A DNA stretch of 64,000 nucleotides, from positions 32,901,001 to 32,965,000 of the forward strand of contig NC_133064.1 of the NCBI RefSeq assembly GCF_048771995.1, read 5' to 3'. Position numbers and translations under genes: made by a program. Source of the stretch: Taeniopygia guttata (taxonomy: Eukaryota; Chordata; Aves; Passeriformes; Estrildidae). Shown here piece by piece: positions 21,206 to 32,666 of this stretch; position 1 is the stretch's first letter; every line of letters starts with the position of its first letter. Under the pieces are notes generated by a model that made no database searches, was not told the origin of the DNA, and saw only the letters and a list, made by a program, of their open reading frames with translations.

Positions 21206-21536
21206 AGTAATAGAGTGAACCTTGCCATTGAACTTTGTTGAACTTTTGTAAATTTATGTTAAACCTGCTTTTGCTGATGCCTTTGCTGGTGATTCTTTAA
21301 ATCACCTAAACCACACATTTGTGACACCAACCTCATGCTCCTTGTCTTTCAGCTCCCTCTGTCAGCCTACCTTCCCTTCTCCACAGACGTCTTTCAAGGC
21401 ACTGATGTGACTTGATTCCGTGAAATGCATCTAAGGCAACTCCTCACTTCGCACTTCTGAAATAAACATCGCAGAAACCATAGAATGAGGAGAAGGGTTA
21501 AAGTACCTTTTATCAGAACCCACTGGTAGGGGACAT
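21206..21536. other. unassigned, no gene seen
   Basis: Possible end of the LTR remnant (AATAAACATCGC near 21461). No reading frame or RNA structure stands out. Confidence 0.3.
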
Positions 21537-21542
21537 GATGTT

Positions 21543-21888
21543 TGTGGCAGCAGCTCTCTGGCTATAGAGAGAAACAGACAACTTTCCCAGGCATTGTTCT
21601 GGGAAAGGCTGTGAGAAGATCAGAGAAAAGAATGAGAAACAATTCTTACCTTAACTTGCTGCACCTGGTATTGTGAACATGTAGAATGTGTTATGGAGAT
21701 TTGTTTACCAAAGGGTGGTTTCTTAATTAACCAATGGTGATGGTGTTTTGATTAGATGACCAATTAGGTCCAGTTGTATCATAACTGTCTATAAAAGTAT
21801 GGGTTTCTTAATAAAAAGTATCAGCCTTCTGTGAAAGATATGGAGTCTATATCAATTATTACCCAGCTGGGGACCCATTACCCTGACA
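21543..21888 (+). mobile_element. solo LTR, class II type
   Basis: 346 bp, TGTGGCAGCAGCTCTC to TACCCTGACA, exact 6-bp duplication GATGTT (21537-21542, 21889-21894), TATAAAAG at 21790-21797 and AATAAAAAG near 21811. Same family as 268-599 and 46692-47001. Confidence 0.9.
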
Positions 21889-22127
21889 GATGTTAGTTAC
21901 AAATTCAGGCTGAACAAAGTCACTGGACCACATGTCAGGGACCTCTTATCCTGTTATTCTATAGTAGCCTTAACTGGCAACTAGCCCACTATTTAGACTC
22001 AAAAGTGTTGGCTAACAAGCCCTTAAATTCCTCTCTGCAGGACCATCTCTTCAGATCACACTTTTTTTGGTCATAACAGTCAAAATGTTTGAGACAAATC
22101 ATGCTTATGCCTGGTCCTCCAGACCTT

Positions 22128-22690
22128 TTTACTGGATCTGATTCAGATGGCATTAATTTTATTCATAGCAGCCCATATGGTGTTGTGCTTTGTATTTATG
22201 GCAAACAAATATTTTGGCTATTGCTGAATGGTGTCTGCACAGCATCAGTGTTTTTTCTCTTTCCCCCTGTTTCCTCACATCAAGTAGGCTGGGGTGAGCA
22301 AGAGATTGGGAAGGGACATAGTAAAGATGGATGACCCCAAATGACAAAAAGGATATTCCATACCATGCTCAGCAATAAAAGCGCAGTGAAAGCAGGAGGA
22401 AGGGGCATACATTTGTCGTAATGCTATTTGCCTTCCTAAGAAACTGTTATGTGTGCTGAGGCCCTGCTTTTCAGGAAGTATATGGTCATCTGCCTGCCAA
22501 TGAGAAGTAGTGAATGAATGTATTTTTGCTTTGCTTGTACATGCAGCTTTTGCTTTCCATATTAAACTGTCATTATCTCAATCAATGTCTTCTTGCCTTC
22601 CTTCTGTTTTTTCACCATCTGGCAGGCGAGGGGAGTGAACAAGAAACGGGGTGAGTGTTTGACTACTTGCTGGGGTCAACCTTTAAACTA
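22128..22690 (+). mobile_element. old ERVL-type LTR
   Basis: Diverged copy of a widespread avian ERVL LTR: TTAATTTTATTCATAGCAGC near the start, GGATATTCCATACCATGCTC (22352-22371), ATTAAACTGTCATTATCTCAA near 22560, and a GAGGGGAGTGAACAAG U5. Identified from memory of the family pattern. Many substitutions show great age. Confidence 0.7.
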
Positions 22691-22950
22691 TATTTGTAGG
22701 ACATCTATCCTGGATTGTTCCATGTTATAGATGGATAATGAGATTATTTGCTATTGCAATTAAGGGATGAATATTGTGTGAATATTAAGAGAAGCTTTAT
22801 TGATGTATAACTATGTTATTGTAGTCTGTTGTTTAGATGTCCTCTGTTCTCCCCATAGTCCCCTTTCCCCTCCCCCTGTATTGTTACCGTCAGACAGCCT
22901 GAGTCATCTAGGACAGGCAGAAAGAAGGAGTGTACAAAAACTTGTTGGTG

Positions 22951-23270
22951 GAGGGGGGGGGGGGGGGATGTCACAGCATGACAACACCTGACCCTCCAAT
23001 CAAGTTGCAAGAAAGCAGACTCCACCAATAAACAGCAAAGAAACATTGACTGACAGACTCTGGGAGGGGCCAGGGTTGGCTGATGCAATCTCCCCCAGGA
23101 TATAAAAGGCGAAGCATCCATCTTGAAGATGAGCCAGCCACATGGTAGGCAACCACGAGGGCAGCTCCCAGGCATGCTTTTCCTTATTTAGTCCTTTTGT
23201 TGTATTTTTTGTTAAGGTTTAATAAACCTTTAAAAATTTTTAAAGTGAGAAGTTGTTTCTCGCATTCCGG
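22951..23270 (+). mobile_element. polypurine tract and 3' LTR of a lost ERV
   Basis: A G-rich polypurine run (22951-22968) leads into TGTCACAGCATGACAAC (22969). TATAAAAG at 23101 and AATAAA at 23221 follow in LTR order. The 3' edge near 23264-23270 is uncertain. The internal region upstream is gone apart from some 260 bases without coding signal. Confidence 0.65.
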
Positions 23271-23919
23271 AAATGAAAGTGGACCTGGCAAAAATCAAAA
23301 TGGTGCTGAAGACCCCTTTGCACCAGTTCTGTTTATTTTTACTTAACATAGAGGAAAAAAGGAAGGGGGCCATCTTATCCGAACGGAATGGGAATTACTA
23401 AAAGTCAAGCACTGTCATTCTCAACTGATCAAATTATCCAATCATCCATTTAATACAAATCCAGTCTTCTTATGAGATTGACACTGAGATTAAAAAATAT
23501 ACACTTTGAGGCAATTTCCAAATATCCCAGGTATAACTCCATTATCAGTACAATGAAATGTTTAATAGGGATCTTTAAGTACATATAGTCATCAACTTCC
23601 AGATAAAATAAATTAAATAACATGGAGGGAAGACTTAAAAATTTCTTGTGATGAAAGGTTATCCAGATGTTAAATCATGGCTTGAAGCTTCCTGCAGAGT
23701 CTTGAACCCTCAAATGTTTTTTCCCATTGTTACAACCTCATAAAAACCGTATAAATATAATTATCTTTTTCAAAACTATATTTAGGTCTAAAACAAGAGA
23801 AAAGTGCCTCTTTACGATGAATTTTGAATTATCACATCAGTGCTAATTGTAAAATAGGAAGATATTATAATGACTAGGTCTAAAAAGAAAATAGCTTTAA
23901 AGAAAGAACTCAAGTGCAA
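23271..23919. other. A/T-rich stretch, no gene seen
   Basis: Low-complexity A/T-rich DNA with no frame of note; possibly old host sequence between LTRs. Confidence 0.4.
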
Positions 23920-23925
23920 CAGAGG

Positions 23926-24551
23926 TATGGGAATCCAGGGCATCCCTCTGGCTACCCTGGAAGGTCTGGGACCCTGGAAAGGGGGTCAGAAACCCCCCTG
24001 TACAGAGCCCCGAGAGACACTGTCTCTGATCTTTGCCCATGGAAAAAAGTTTTCAATCTTACAGGATGAATTACAAGCTCTGAGTGTTTGATATAAGTAA
24101 TAATTAGTGTGGCACAGGTGCAAAAGTAGAATTTTAGGATTCTAGATAAGGGGTTCAAAGGGGGCAAGATGGAGGAAATTGGGTGTGCCTTGTCCTTTTT
24201 TTTCTTCTTCATGCCCTCCATGTTTCACTGTAGTGTTGGCATTTTTCTATTGGTTTAGACTGGGGACACACTATTCAACATGGGTGATAGATATTGACAC
24301 GTTATTGTAAATATAGCACACGTGGTTTCTGGTATATAATGTTTGTAACATCCCACTGAGGGGCAGACCCCTGCTCACTGTCCTGCAAGACAGACCTGCT
24401 GCAGGTCAGACAGAACATGTTATGGATAAAGCAAGAATAAACAACCTTGAAAACCAGCACAGACGAATTACGACTTCTTCTTTGGCAGCGGGGCTGAAAG
24501 ACAGAGACTTTCTACAATCTTGGGATCATTTAAATATCACAGATTCCGACA
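23926..24551 (+). mobile_element. solo LTR (family G), first copy
   Basis: 626 bp, TATGGGAATCCAGGG to GATTCCGACA; the start is probably a changed TGTGGGAA. Exact 6-bp duplication CAGAGG at 23920-23925 and 24552-24557. The second copy is at 34554-35926. Confidence 0.85.
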
Positions 24552-24557
24552 CAGAGG

Positions 24558-24876
24558 AAGTCAGACAATATCGCTAACTGAATGATCTTATACCATTTTA
24601 TATTTGCTGTTGTTATAAATGGACATGAGAGCTTTTAGATGAGTCCTGCCTTAGGCTCAGATTTATGGCTGTAGCTCTATTTTTTGAGGTGATCTGCACC
24701 CCAAATTGATCTCACTCACATGTTCTTAAGAATGGCTGATTAGGTCTATTATATAATGAATTATTTATTGAATAGACACAAGATTAACAGACAGAAGACT
24801 TTCAACAGACTTACTACACAGGATAAACCAAAGAACTACCAGTAGATACAAATACAGTGCACAATAGAGGTACCTA
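24558..24876 (-). other. part of an older minus-strand LTR
   Basis: On the minus strand CAATAAATAATTC near 24765 could be the polyadenylation signal and TATAAACTATAAAAGC near 25755-25770 the TATA region of one LTR, split by the family C LTR at 24877. Tentative. Confidence 0.3.
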
Positions 24877-25555
24877 TGTTATGAACAAAACAGCCTGGCT
24901 GGGACACTTGGCTTGGGCTAAGTACTGACATTGAAATGTTAATTAGCTAATTGTTCCTGGGAATCACCTACCTCCCCCACCCTCACTACCATTCTAGGAC
25001 TGGGATGCAAAATAATCCAGTGGAATCATGGGAGGGGGTTTTGGGGATGAAAAACACCCCTAAATGGAAAAGATGGGCACAGTGGAGGGGGCTGGATGGG
25101 TGTGCTGGTTGGGGAAAAGGGAACCCCATCCCTAGTCTGTGTTTGACCTGTCACCATAACCTACAGAGGACCAGAGTGGACTGGGCTGTGGGAAGCAGGA
25201 GCAAAGCAGTGACACTTCCTGGTGCTGCCAGGAGGGAAGGAGAGGGACAGCTGCTGCTGGGTTTCGGCAGCAGGCTCTGCACATCCCCCCACCCTGCGGC
25301 CACCAGTGTGCCGGGAGGAAAGGAGAGAGGACGGTCTGCTGGGACTTCAGATACGGACTGCACACCTCTTCACCTCCAGCTACCAGCGTGCCACAGAGAC
25401 TCCAGGGACAGACTCTGCACTCCTGCTCACCCTTCGGCTACAGGAGAAGCTACAACAGCGGGGGCGAGCTCCTCGCTCCTCGTTGAGCCCCCTGCCGAGC
25501 TGACTTTTTAATAAAGAGCTGACTATTAATAAAGGCATAGACCCTGTTCATTTCA
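24877..25555 (+). mobile_element. solo LTR (family C), second copy
   Basis: 679 bp, TGTTATGAACAAAACAGCC to CTGTTCATTTCA with CCTA on both sides (24873-24876, 25556-25559). AATAAAGGCATAGACC lies close to the end. Confidence 0.85.
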
Positions 25556-26669
25556 CCTATATTACAGCTAACGAAGAAATAGTATAGATTAGGAGTCAAT
25601 GCAACTTACCACGGAATTGATGATGGAGTACACATAGAGTCCTTTCACTCAATTCCCAGAAAAGTAACCATGGAGTTTGCGTCCAAAGTTCGAGGAGCAG
25701 CCCAACACATTAGTGTACAGAAGACTTCTGATTTTGTGAACGTCTGTGTAGCTTTTATAGTTTATAAAGTGAAGTGTCAGTCAGTCATAAATTCCAGCAG
25801 CTTATCTCCCTACATCTTGCTCTCAAGGCAAGATGTTTACTGTCAGCTAGGGATCTCACCTCCCTGGCACCAGAGATGACTCACTAACAGACAGATATCC
25901 AGCCTGGGTTATCACACCAATTCATGTGAGGAGGAAAATGCCCTGAGTTATGCACCAGCAGATAGGCAGAACAGATAAGTTCTTCTGTGGTGTCAGAGAC
26001 TGAAATGTTATAAGTTATGGCTTAAACATCTTCATGAAGGACTTTTGTCTATTATAGCAAAACTTTATAAAAACTGCAGAGAAAACCACCAAAACCTTGA
26101 ATGGAGCCCTACACTGCTCATTGATGAAGATAAGATAAAGTGACTCAGGGAAGAAGAATGCATTCGCAGAGGGATCAAGCACCTTCGAAGTGGAGACCTC
26201 AGCCCAGGGGTCATCAGCTGCCAGGCTGGCACAGACCCTCACACCAAAGGATGGGGGGAAGAGGAAAAGTTTTGGGTGTGTGGTGGAAAAGACTCTTGTC
26301 TGAGGCACTGAACACCCATCCTCCATTGTGCAGAGCCAGACTGCAGAGGCTCCTTCACCCCAGGAAAAGCTGAATCCACATGAAGGACAGCAGAGGGGAT
26401 GTCATAGACCATCAAGGGCTTCCCCAAAGGGGTCCCCAGACCCTGTGCCAGAACACTGCAACATGATGCAACAGATCTACAGTGTTGCAAGGGACAGTGT
26501 CAAACTTGCCCTCCCTAGGGGAGGCACATGGGCATTCCAATCTGGCCCAAATGTATATTAATCCATTGGATTCTATACTTTTCAACGGCAGCAGGAGGCG
26601 GGTGACTCTCACTACCAAGAAGACTAGATGGAGGGGAGCAATGAGACGTCGTTGGGATCCCTGGAAGGG
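25556..26669. other. unassigned, LTR-like pieces
   Basis: No gene. The first 350 bp may complete the older LTR split at 24877. The rest (for example CCCTCCCTAGGGGAGGCACATGGG near 26510) has an LTR flavour that I cannot place. Confidence 0.3.
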
Positions 26670-27204
26670 TGATATGTTTCTACCTAACCCCTGTCACTCT
26701 GTTAAAGGTAGGGCAGTTATCTTCTGTTAATTAGGCCACCTGTTAAAACCAAGTGGGGCAGTTTTCTTTATCTCTTCCACAACCAATCCTCCAGGATATA
26801 TCTTCTGTTAAGTCTGCCATTGAGTGTCACTGCATGACTGATAAAATTGCATCATCCCACTCTGAGCTGCTCTGCCCAGGGGGAGGAGCCAAGCATTCCT
26901 ACCTTGATATAATCTGAGATTTAGAACACCAGAAACAGCCTTTTCCCACTGGATTCCCAGAGGAGCAGCTTTCTTCTCCACTGGATTCCCAGACGAAGAC
27001 CAGGCCCATCTACACCACCACTGGACCTTTAGAGGAAAACTACACCCTTCTACAACATTACTGCTTCAACAAAACCACATCTGTCACTCCAGGAGGACTG
27101 CATACACCATTTAATCGGACTGCTACCAACCCCCTGATCAACAGGGTGTCAGGTTGTATTCTGACTCTGCCACTGGTTTGTTTGGGGTTTTTTTTGTACT
27201 ATTA

Positions 27205-27598
27205 TAAAGCCAGGGAACCTCAGGAAAACGGGAAACTGGACAAGACAAACGCACATCCAATCAATATGATTAATGCAACGTTCTCCGTTTATTCAAAATC
27301 AGACGGTAGTTTATATAAGCTTCTACATAGTTTACAGAAACAAAGACACTCTGATTGGTAGGCTAACATTGTTTACCTTTTCCTTAAAACGGCCTACACT
27401 GTACACCATAAAACCTATACTAGTTCACACCCGGTGGTCCCCGCAATACCTTAAGACTATTTTCTATCTGCGCCACAACACTGAATTTCTAACTGCGTCA
27501 GAGGCCTGAAGGCCCCACCAGGCCTCAATCTGAGGCCTAGCCTGGAGTAGCTCAACTTTCACAATTCATGCCCTCTTTCTCTCAAAAATGCTGCAACA
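27205..27598 (-). repeat. ERV-2 3' LTR
   Basis: 394 bp, minus strand TGTTGCAGCATTTTTG to CCCTGGCTTTA; same type as the ERV-1 LTR. AATAAACGG lies near 27285. Ends in TA and not CA. Confidence 0.9.
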
Positions 27599-27617
27599 AT
27601 TCCCTCTTTTTCTTTTG
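27599..27617 (-). other. ERV-2 polypurine tract
   Basis: AAAAGAAAAAGAGGGAAT on the minus strand directly precedes the LTR, matching ERV-1. Confidence 0.85.
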
Positions 27618-28115
27618 AGCTACTCAGGCTGGAGTGAAGGTGCAATGAACTAATTTTTGCCCACACTGTAAAAAACACGGTATAACAATTTAAATAACTA
27701 TAAAGATAAAAAAAAAGTGCAATACCTTTTGACCCAGCTAACATGAAAGAAACAATCTTAATTTTAAACATAAACTATAACTTCTAATAAACTAACTTCT
27801 GATAAATCTAACTTCACACTTATAATATTTCAACTTATTTTTCTGTACTCTACAAAATTAATTTTCATCAGAACTGGATTCATCAGGGATGTTCCCGGCA
27901 AACTGTTGTTGTTCACGTTGTTATCACTGCGGGTTGGTATCTTTTTCATCTATTTTTTAAAATTCTGTTTATGCCTTTTCGTATCAATGCAGCAAGAGCA
28001 TCTGTCCTGTCCATCACACGACTTCTTGGTTGGATGGGTAAAAACACTCACTCAAGTAGAATTTCTGTTGATCCCCGTTGGGACCTCCCTCTTTTTCTTT
28101 TGCCATTGAAAGACA
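27618..28115 (-). pseudogene. env-tail, pre-env and pol scraps of ERV-2
   Basis: On the minus strand 28115-27970 matches ERV-1 6375-6505 (RT connection). 27960-27760 matches the ERV-1 pre-env and Env start (9310-9500). 27750-27618 encodes only a membrane segment and tail (LYSYLNCYTVFFTV) before the polypurine tract. The pieces are joined by large deletions; nothing is translatable as a full domain. Confidence 0.75.
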
Positions 28116-29634
28116 ATGGCAAGATGAACAGAAAAATCACAGGCATTACTAAAACTTATTAAAAACTTAGCAAAAAAAATTCTATAACATCATTAAAAAC
28201 ACACTTATAAAAAAAAACTCAAAGCCCACGATCTTCTGTGGGTGAAACACAAATCTTTGCACAATCCACTTTTGCTGTGCATCCTCTGATCCACTTGTGG
28301 AGAGATCAGTGCCCTCTTGCAATTGATAAGTTCCACATTCTTCACTGAAATCCATTTAGATTCTGCACCTGTTAAAACACAAACAAACCCAACACCCCCA
28401 CAGGGACTGGAGGGTCCTCTCTCAGTTCTGTTCCCTAAAACTTGCATGAAGAAATGGAAATATCAACATCTTTGTTATAAACATGAAAAAACATTAAGAA
28501 CAAAACAATGCATATAGTAAAGAAACTAACAACAAATAAAAATCAATCAAATAATACACAATCAATATTACATATAAAATCAGAGTTACCAAGTGCTACA
28601 CTATCAAATTGTCATCCCAGAGTCTGCAGCAGCTGAAAAACCTTAAAACAACAGAGATTTGGATAAAACATGTCCGGATCATGTTTCTCCAAACTCCCTT
28701 TGAGGCTCAGCTGTCCTGTATGGTCAAATTGTCAAGCCAAAAGGACTTGAATACTTTTTTGATGCAGAAAACACCTGGATCAATCACACCATCCACGTAG
28801 AGCCAGAGCCTGGCCAGAGCTCGAACTCTAATTGGAGGATATGTTTAAAACAAAAGTCTTAAAAATAACAGTTATAAGTGAAAAACCTTATTATTAACAA
28901 TTTATCAAAACATCAAATAATTGAACCTGTCTAAAATTTCCTTCAAGACAAAAATTCTCTAAATACAACAAACCTTTTCTTCAAAAATCTGAACATTTGA
29001 AGTCTGAAATCTTGAACCAGAACTTGGACTATAAATTTTTAAAAGATGAACTGCAGCTGCATAGAAAATTGAATAAAGAAAACACATGAGTAGTTAAAAA
29101 AATCAAACACACAGGATCCTGAAAAACACATCTTACAATCAATCACTTAAAAAACCCATAAAACATATGAAAACTGACGGTAAATATTAAAGCAACACCT
29201 CAATACCTTAACATCTTAATAATAATTCTTATCACAAAAATCTAACAACTTACATTATATGATCAACCTATTAACAAGAAATGTTTAAAATAGTTTAAAA
29301 CAATCTTGTCAAAGCATTCATATAACATTAGTAACAATCACTACTTATCTTATCATTACCTACAAAAACTGGACAATTATCATTTATCTTATTATCTATA
29401 AAAACTCAAAAACAGAAATTGTGAACTCAATGCCAACATTCCATCTGACTGACCTTTCTCAAATCTTTGTTTTCAAAGACATTTTTAGCAATTAAATCAT
29501 TATTAACATGTCTATCTTTTTTTTTTTTTTTTACAGTAATTTTCATCCACATTGTATTTGAAATAACTTTGATTTGCATAATGTCCATCCCTCTTGGTTT
29601 CTTGGAAAACACTCAGTACTGCTATACTTTTTCA
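28116..29634 (-). other. 1.5-kb A/T-rich block of unknown origin in ERV-2
   Basis: Has no counterpart in ERV-1 and no reading frame longer than about 80 codons on either strand. Strongly A/T-rich (T-rich on the element's sense strand) with a T15 run near 29517-29532 on the plus strand. Sits where gag nucleocapsid, protease and most of pol should be. Could be captured host or other-element DNA, or packaging-related filler. Confidence 0.6.
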
Positions 29635-31662
29635 TTACGTCTTTTGTCTCCTTGTGTTGTTGCTTGATAAAGCAGCTGCAATGATGTGTCCTTGTTGTTC
29701 AATTGCGTCCTGGATGGTTGCGGTGAATGCCGCAGCTTGGTTGCTCTGTTCTGCGCGTGTGGCTCTGACAAGCATCTCATCGACTGGACAGCCCTGAGGG
29801 AGGGTGGCTAGGATGGTTCTGGTGGGTGGGTTAGCATTCTCAAAAGCAAGGGATCGGAATAAATGTTCCTGAACGTCTGGTGGCACATCAGGTGCATCCT
29901 TTAAAGCAGCTGACAGCCTATCAATAAATTGTCCAAATGGTTCAGTGGCTCCTTGCTTTATGGTGGCATAGGATGCTGACTTTTTCTTGTCTGGTACCAA
30001 AAGCAAAGCTTGATGGGCCAATTGCTGTGACAATTTGTGTATTTCAACAGGAAAGGTAAGTTGCACCTGATTGGTTGCATATGGTCCCTGCCCAGTCAGC
30101 ATACCTGGCTGGACTCCAAAAAAGGGGTCTCCCACATCTGTGTGTTTGTTGGCCTCTTCAATTGCCAACCGCTTCCATTCGCTTTCAAACATGAGGAATT
30201 GAGAAGGTGTCAGAAGCAGGGATGCAATGTTAGACGAATCACCGGGACAAAGCACATCTGCTGTGAATATATACTGAATGATGTTCCTGGCTGCTTCTGA
30301 TCTGATCCCATAAGTGGTGACTGTCTGCTTAGCTGATTGTAGGATTTTCCAGTCATGGGGCTCCCAGATGGCATTCCCATTAGACACTATAACAGGACAA
30401 GCCAGGGAGCTGGCAGCTTTCCAGTCACCGTCTAAAAGAGCATCTTTCACAACTGACGCCCATCGGGACTGCAAGGGATTTTTTAAAACTGCTGGCGATG
30501 CCAATTGCTGGCCAGTGGAAGGTTCCACTGCTTGAGCCTGACGATTCGAAAGGGTGGCAAGGCGGGCTATTTTTTTCTGTAACGTATTTGGTCTTTGTAT
30601 CTTGTTCTGTGATCGCGTGTCCCTGCTGCAATTGACAACAGGAAAGTCTGGCTCTGAGTCGTCAGAATCTGAACTCGGTGGGAGTGGGCTGCGCAGCGCT
30701 ACCGTGGTGGGATGGGAACTGGCATTTTCGGGGCTCTGCTCTGGTGTTGTTTGGGTGGCTACTTCTGCCACTCCGCTAGCATTGGGGTGTCCAGCCCCTC
30801 CAAACCGCGCCAGGCTGCTGGCCGCGGCCGCCGCCGCCGGCGGGTATCGGCGAGCCGCTCCTCTGCGTTTGCACGCACCGGTGGCAGCCGCCGCCGCCGC
30901 CGCTGCGGGGGGGCGAGGGGCCAGCGCCGCCTCGCTCCCATCTCCGCCCTGGTCTCTGCCATGATCTCCGCCCCTGAGTTCCTCCTCCTGACTCAGCCCT
31001 GTTTCGTCACCAACTCCGCCTGCCTCCTCAGGTGTCTCCCTGCCTCCCAAGGGACCCGGGAGGGTCACTTCCTGGTTTGCCGCATTTCGCGAAACCGCCG
31101 AGCTGTTAACATCCGCTGCTCGTGAGCACACTTCCGCTCCGGGCGCAGCCACATCCCTGCTTTGTCTCGCGCCGCCCGGCCCCGCGCCGCCCGGCTCCGC
31201 GCCGCCCTCCAAACGAGCAACAACATCTCTGACAGAGGGGCTGACTGGAGCTTTCTGCCCGCGCACTGGCCGCATATTACAAACATTAAAAAATTTTTCA
31301 ACCTGCGATGGCTTTCGTGTTTCTATTTGTTCTGCTGTGGATTGCTCAAGTGCTCGAATTGCAGCTTCCGCTGCCTCTTTCTCCGCGGCCATGCTCTGTA
31401 AGGTATGTGAAACTTTCTTCCAAACACCTCCAAGCTCTAATAGTGTTTTCTTGTCCTTTTTGCCCTCTATCACTGCATCCCAAAGCAGCTGCCCCAACTC
31501 TTGCCATTCGGTTTCACTAAAAATCAGGGAAGGTTTTTGCAGCTTGCCTTTGCTTGTTGCCCAAAGGACCAACTGTTCTAAATCGGCTTCTTTAACTTTT
31601 TCAGCTCTCTTTGAGAGAATATGAAAGAGCAGCCGCACTGAAGCCTGTAAATCTCCATCCAT
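29635..31662 (-). CDS. gag of ERV-2, intact 675 codons
   Basis: Open from ATG 31660-31662 to the stop at 29635-29637, close to the ERV-1 gag but without its frameshift. Order: matrix-like N-terminus (MDGDLQASVRLLFHIL; no N-terminal Gly for myristoylation), an Ala/Pro/Arg-rich linker with an Ala run, then the capsid (ILQSAKQTVTTYGIRSEAA onward) with the major homology region (QGATEPFGQFIDRL) near residues 580-595. It ends at SSNNTRRQKT: the zinc knuckles and everything after are replaced by unrelated sequence. A truncated Gag might assemble but would lack the usual RNA-binding domain. Its recent age fits the open frame. Confidence 0.8.
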   Translation of the reverse strand: MDGDLQASVRLLFHILSKRAEKVKEADLEQLVLWATSKGKLQKPSLIFSETEWQELGQLLWDAVIEGKKDKKTLLELGGVWKKVSHTLQSMAAEKEAAEAAIRALEQSTAEQIETRKPSQVEKFFNVCNMRPVRGQKAPVSPSVRDVVARLEGGAEPGGAGPGGARQSRDVAAPGAEVCSRAADVNSSAVSRNAANQEVTLPGPLGGRETPEEAGGVGDETGLSQEEELRGGDHGRDQGGDGSEAALAPRPPAAAAAAAATGACKRRGAARRYPPAAAAAASSLARFGGAGHPNASGVAEVATQTTPEQSPENASSHPTTVALRSPLPPSSDSDDSEPDFPVVNCSRDTRSQNKIQRPNTLQKKIARLATLSNRQAQAVEPSTGQQLASPAVLKNPLQSRWASVVKDALLDGDWKAASSLACPVIVSNGNAIWEPHDWKILQSAKQTVTTYGIRSEAARNIIQYIFTADVLCPGDSSNIASLLLTPSQFLMFESEWKRLAIEEANKHTDVGDPFFGVQPGMLTGQGPYATNQVQLTFPVEIHKLSQQLAHQALLLVPDKKKSASYATIKQGATEPFGQFIDRLSAALKDAPDVPPDVQEHLFRSLAFENANPPTRTILATLPQGCPVDEMLVRATRAEQSNQAAAFTATIQDAIEQQGHIIAAALSSNNTRRQKT

Positions 31663-32072
31663 GGTGAACCTTTCACCCTCTCTGTCTCTCCGCGGCTTAC
31701 CTCACCTCCGCGGGCTGCTCCGCTCTCGCTTTTCTTCGGCAAGGCAGCAGCTCCGCTCCAGCTCCCCGGCCTCGGCCACGTCCACCCCCGCCGTTCGGGT
31801 CTCTTGTGAACGCCGAGGTCTTCTCACTGCTCCAACGGACTCTCGCAAACAAACAACAATGCGAAGAGTCTTTTTCCTCCCGTTGGGAACGGCCCAATTC
31901 GGAGTTTGGAGACTTCTGCTCCGTCCCACTTGATCCCCGTTCACAAAAAGTGAATTTGGGATCCCGGTCCCGTCACCATGAGGCGATTTGGACCTGAATT
32001 CCTGTCGCGCGACTCAACCTCGACTGCCCGTTACTCTAAAAGTAATTTGGCAGCCTTCTCGGAGCCTCCTGG

Positions 32073-32090
32073 GTCCCTGTGCGGGCGCCA
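32073..32090 (-). other. ERV-2 primer-binding site, tRNA-Lys
   Basis: TGGCGCCCGCACAGGGAC on the minus strand, two bases after the 5' LTR; 17 of 18 bases match the lysine-type site (A to C at position 10). Confidence 0.85.
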
Positions 32091-32092
32091 CT

Positions 32093-32486
32093 TAAAGCCA
32101 GGGAACCTCAGGAAAACGGGAAACTGGACAAGACAAACGCACATCCAATCAATATGATTAATGCAACGTTCTCCGTTTATTCAAAATCAGGCGGTAGTTT
32201 ATATAAGCTTCTACATAGTTTACAGAAACAAAGACACTCTGATTGGTAGGCTAACATTGTTTACCTTTTCCTTAAAACGGCCTACACTGTACACCATAAA
32301 ACCTATACTAGTTCACACCCGGTGGTCCCCGCAATACCTTAAGACTATTTTCTATCTGCGCCACAACACTGAATTTCTAACTGCGTCAGAGGCCTGAAGG
32401 CCCCACCAGGCCTCAATCTGAGGCCTAGCCTGGAGTAGCTCAACTTTCACAATTCATGCCCTCTTTCTCTCAAAAATGCTGCAACA
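32093..32486 (-). repeat. ERV-2 5' LTR
   Basis: 394 bp; one difference from 27205-27598 in my reading. Carries the promoter for the element; TATATAAAC lies near 32204 on the minus strand. Confidence 0.9.
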
Positions 32487-32666
32487 CTATTACATTTGTA
32501 TTTTTAGTTTTTCTAGTAAAGAATTGTTATTCCTATTCCCATATCTTTGCCTGAGAGCCCCTTAATTTCAAAATTATAATAATTTGGAGGGAGGGGGTTT
32601 ACATTTTCCATTTCAAGGGAGGCTCCTGCCTTCCTTAGCAGACACCTGTCTTTTCAAACCAAGACA

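Larger units (their letters stand above)
27205..32486 (-). mobile_element. ERV-2: young non-autonomous class II provirus
   Basis: 5.3 kb element of the ERV-1 family on the minus strand, with exact duplication CTATTA (27199-27204, 32487-32492). The two 394-bp LTRs differ by one base in my reading (an A/G near 27302 versus 32190). From the 5' end: LTR, lysine-type primer site, leader, intact 675-codon gag lacking the nucleocapsid end, a 1.5-kb A/T-rich block, a short pol scrap, a pre-env scrap, the last Env tail codons, polypurine tract, LTR. Protease, RT, integrase and Env ectodomain are absent, so it depended on a helper. Confidence 0.9.
26673..32666 (+). mobile_element. LTR (family B), first copy, split by ERV-2
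   Basis: The outer parts 26673-27204 and 32493-32666 together match the family B solo LTR at 38230-38908: GGGGGAGGAGCCAAGCATTC versus GAGGGAGGAGCCAAGCATTC, CTAGTAAAGAA, CCATATCTTTGCCTGAGAGCC, and TTTCAAACCAAGACA at the end. About the first 25 bp are missing or diverged. It abuts the ERV-3 pol directly at 32667. ERV-2 lies inside with duplication CTATTA. Confidence 0.8.
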
